Source: Heterobilharzia americana
Lineage: Eukaryota; Platyhelminthes; Trematoda; Strigeidida; Schistosomatidae
Reading direction: 5' to 3'
DNA: 64,000 bases
NCBI GenBank assembly: GCA_944470555.2
Contig: OX104130.1
Location: 71,863,160 to 71,927,159 of the forward strand
In this document: positions 60,931-64,000 of the stretch, piece after piece
Layout of the letters: each line of letters begins with the position of its first letter
How positions within the stretch are numbered: the stretch's first letter is position 1
Notes under the pieces: generated by a model
What the model was told of the DNA's origin: nothing
The model's database searches: none
The model's input: only the letters and a program-made list of their open reading frames with translations
Program-made: the position numbers and the translations under genes

Positions 60931-63424
60931 TAGAATCGGCCTTTAAGTACAAACGTCACGTCCTTTTGGGAAGGTTTTGGGTTAACTCTGAGAGGAAGCC
61001 CGGGCAGGTTACAGTGCTCAGGAGTATTAAGGGAAAGATTGTGAAGAAGCTGGGAGAAGTGAAGTGTATACGTTTTATGACCCCGCTGAAACTGGCTGCA
61101 AGGGATTCGTCTACTCATGGAGTATCTCCAAACATAAACCTCCGTACAGCGCTTAAGTTTATGGCGAGGATGAGGTTTTAGGAGAAGATCTTTCAAATAT
61201 ATTTGACAAACCTTACTCCTAGGCAGACTCTGTGATAGTCCCCTACCACGTGAGAAGCATGGAGAGCCGATGTAGCACGTTTGTATCTAACCATCTAGCC
61301 ATCACTCATCAGTTGACGTCCACGAACCAGCACGAACACGCTAGCTCAGATGAGATGTATAGGAAGAGTTAGATTCAAAGGCCTGACTTGACTGCCCCAC
61401 TTTCCTAAAGAAAAGAGAAATCGTAAAGGCTGTTAGTCCCAACTGAAAAGAACCCACGGAAAATTCAAATGGTTGGTTTGAACAAAAGTAAGCACCACTG
61501 AACTCACGGCATATCCAATTCTATTATACCGTGTAGATCTGATGAAGCTGGTTCAGGCTGTTGCACGACCCAAGATATATGCAGTCTATGCATTTGGGAT
61601 ATACTTATGTTGCAAAGATTTGTGATTGAATGTTGGGTCACTAACAGTCAACGAGGTGAGCGAGGCTCTGCATAAAGAACTGTCTGTAGCACCGCAGGAG
61701 GTCTACGAGGGGTTGATTATTGAACTTCGAGAGAGGAGCAGTTGTGCAACTAAAGAAGCTGGTTCGCAGAAGTTATAGCCTATCCTCGTGGAAGGACTGA
61801 GTTCTGTCGTTGGTAGGTCGAACCAATCTGATTATAAATAACTAAATAAATGTTTTATTCTCGTGTTAAAAAAAGGATTTTAACATGAGAGAAGCCAGTT
61901 TACAGGCTTCATCACGTTGATACCTGTCAAAATGTCTACAAGACTTGAGCCCTGAGTACTGATGGAATGCCATTAAACTCAATTTTAAAAAAACTGCCGA
62001 AGGTCCTGCTAGTTATGAAATGAACGAGGAAATATTACTTTACAGCCTAAATAGGGCATTAAAGTTTAGATAATAGTAAATGTCGCCATCATTTAACAGA
62101 CTTAACATGAGGGATACTAGTTTACAAGCACCGTCAAAGTCATAACTTTTGAAAGTATCTAGTATTACATAATTTACATATCAAGTCATTAGTGCGCATA
62201 ATCTTATTGAAATTTGCTGAAATTCATGAGACGGATGTGGATTGCCATCTCCCATCACATAGATAGGTTCCATTATCAATATCAGAAGCGCGCAGTGTTC
62301 AAAGTTTGCGTCGTAGCCAACCGACGTTGTTAGTCTATTCGCATAGTTTGCTGATTAGTGATATAATAGTTTGTTACTTAGAATGATCTTCAGTTTTTAG
62401 TTTGCTAACCATAAAGGACCCGGTTATACGATCTGGAGTATCAGTAAAGTATCCACAGTTATATAACCAACGTGTATGGCTACATCAATGCATATCCAGG
62501 TCACCATGTTACTTTTAAAGGTGATATAGATTAATTCTGCTGGGAATACTTGTTGTACTGGGTGAAAATAGGTGTTGAAACAGTCAATAGTCCATAGACT
62601 TCGAGCATCTTTTGTATTAGCATAGGCGGCATCATTCGAGAAGTGTATTTGATGCGTAGTAAGTTCCATATGAAAAGGTCTCTTGGTACAGAGTACTAGA
62701 AAATGTCTAGTGTGGAGCCATTGCAGGTAAGTGACGTCCTGAGCCAATATTTTAATTGGTCCCTGGTTTAATCATCTGTTCAGAATGCCTCTGCTACTAA
62801 TACTGTTGGGAATGGTCAGACGGTTCGTCGCAAGAAAAATCATGACGAGTAGGCGAGTTAATCTTGAAGATGGTCCAGAATTTGCGAAAGAGTGGGAGTG
62901 GTCCAATAATTATTGGCGTCAATGAGCAGGTGTTATTCCCATAAAGTAATCACGTTTAGACTGAATTTGAACATGAAATGTCGACTTGCAGCTGTTTCTG
63001 CAAATGGGGAAAGAAAGGAGAGGCACGAGCAGATATGGAAATACAGGTTACTGCGCTATCGAATTTGGAGAAGAGAAAGGTCCCTATCCTTTTTCTTTAT
63101 TTATTCGGACTTGATGTACATTTTCATGTATATATGTTAAGTCAACTACATAGTCCTTTTATTATAGGGTTATCAAGTCGTTTTTTTGGGAGGGGGTGTG
63201 TGTGCCGTAGTGGCTTTCAGTAATAGACAGTACTCTTTAAGTTCATTATACGGAGAGGAGCCGGTATTCACACCCTTGTATGCAATCGTGAGGCCATCTG
63301 CATTAAACGAACTTCAGGGCTTTAATAAAACCGATTATTACGTTTAGAGATCTGAGCACGTTCATAGCGGACGCAATGGCTTGACCATTGTTATGTGCCG
63401 ATTGCTCCATCCTCATCAACCATC
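60931..63424. other. Unreadable middle of the BEL element
   Basis: By position this is the RNase H and spacer region of the BEL element, but no motif can be followed. A degenerate direct repeat (AACATGAGAGAAGCCAGTTT near 61882 and AACATGAGGGATACTAGTTT near 62104) occurs here. Chance frames such as 62424-62747 carry no domain. Insertion of unrelated AT-rich DNA between 61.8 and 63.3 kb is possible. Confidence 0.4.
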
Positions 63425-63860
63425 TAGTCATTTTCCTTAGACATCACTTCGTGGCCAAGTTAATCATTAGATATTATCGTCAAGCAGAAGGTCATACTGG
63501 TACCTCGTAAGTCCCTAGCACTCAACGCAAAAACCACTGTATAGCTGAAAGGGTAAGTGCAGCTAAACACGTGGTGAGGAAGTGCGTAAACTGTCGAGGC
63601 CTGAAAGCCATATTGGGTCAGCAGACGATGGGGCCCTTACCGGTCTGCCGAATGTAGAGGGGAGGGTTCTGCCTCGCTTCAGTGGTAGTTGATTATTTTG
63701 GGCCATGGATGTTAACCAAAGAAGGAGAGAGGAAAGAAGGTACTGTTGCTTACTTAATTGCCTCTAGAAGTAGCCTTCAATCTAATCACCTATGGCTTCA
63801 TATCGGCCTTAATGGTCTTCATACAGAAGAGGAACCCCTCAGATATATACGGTGTTAATA
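63425..63860 (+). pseudogene. BEL integrase remnant
   Basis: The plus strand reads AKLIIRYYRQAEGHTGTS, stop, VSAAKHVVRKCVNCRGLKAI, LGQQTMGPLPVCRM and, in a shifted frame, VVVDYFGPWMLTKEGERKEG. These are the H...H zinc block (HYHQ.EGHTG), the C..C block (R.CVYCRRL..K...Q.MAPLP..R) and the first catalytic block (VGVDYFGPL) of BEL integrases. The zinc ligands H and CVNC and the VDYFGP aspartate are intact. The later catalytic residues cannot be followed. Confidence 0.85.
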
Positions 63861-64000
63861 GCTTCAGCTTCTTTGGGGCAATTTCTGAACTACAGCAACA
63901 AGTCAGCATGTGGAATAGGCGCTAAATCAGCTATACAGTTTAGACGAACGGGGTACGATGAAACTTCAGCCCCCGCTAGTAAAAAATGGAGGTGGAATCT

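Larger units (their letters stand above)
58440..63860 (+). mobile_element. Decayed BEL/Pao-type LTR retrotransposon
   Basis: The domains are in BEL order on the plus strand: gag (58461-58940), aspartic protease (59270-59490), reverse transcriptase (60000-60930) and integrase (63425-63860). All are interrupted by stops and frameshifts. The 60930-63425 part should hold RNase H and the Pao-type spacer but is too decayed for me to read. LTRs are not identified; the 3' end probably lies beyond the right edge of the window. Confidence 0.8.

Overview
The window looks like a piece of a schistosome (trematode flatworm) nuclear genome. The reasons are the AT-rich non-coding sequence, a host gene with 36-38 nt introns close to its 5' end, tRNA-derived SINEs carrying hammerhead-ribozyme-like segments (the S-alpha type known from Schistosoma), and retroelements of the RTE, CR1, Penelope, Gypsy (CsRn1/Boudicca-like) and BEL clades typical of that genus. 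Species cannot be fixed from sequence reading alone. There are no bacterial operons, rRNA genes or CRISPR arrays.

One host protein-coding gene is recognisable: PHAX, the phosphorylated adaptor for U snRNA export. It lies on the minus strand from 33920 (ATG) to 21392 (stop), in six coding exons that give 310 residues and align with animal PHAX across its GG-type RNA-binding domain. Its first three introns are 36, 95 and 38 nt; the last two are about 4.7 and 6.7 kb and are packed with transposon debris.

Everything else is transposable-element sequence in varying decay. 1-3.1 kb: old RTE copy (+). 3.2-6.5 kb: decayed CR1-type element (-). 10-10.6 kb: second CR1-type RT fragment (-). 11.2-12.2 kb: Penelope-like remnant. 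12.85-16.08 kb: nearly full-length RTE (-) with 12-bp target duplications. 16.3-18.15 kb: Penelope-like RT (+) with target duplications. 19.8-20.9 kb: Penelope-like GIY-YIG endonuclease element (-). 21.4-33.9 kb: PHAX, holding two RTE relics (one with an inverted 5' end), a Penelope-like element with target duplications, and several SINEs. 35.3-43.3 kb: pieces of an SR2-like RTE family in both orientations plus SINEs. 43.86-47.07 kb: the best-preserved RTE copy (+), broken by one 1-nt deletion, with a 13-bp target duplication. 48.4-49.4 kb: SR2-like and CR1-like scraps. 50.4-54.84 kb: decayed Gypsy element (+) interrupted in its integrase by a short RTE insertion (53.91-54.39 kb). 54.85-57.4 kb: CR1/Jockey-type element (+). 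58.4-63.9 kb: decayed BEL/Pao element (+).

The interest lies in transposon structure rather than a gene system: intact target duplications on three RTE and two Penelope copies, a twin-priming-like 5' inversion, an inverted pair of hammerhead-bearing SINEs in a PHAX intron, and a SINE whose ribozyme has been deleted up to the expected cleavage point. I found no credible new enzyme or defence system. Family assignments come from reading translated motifs; no database search was possible.
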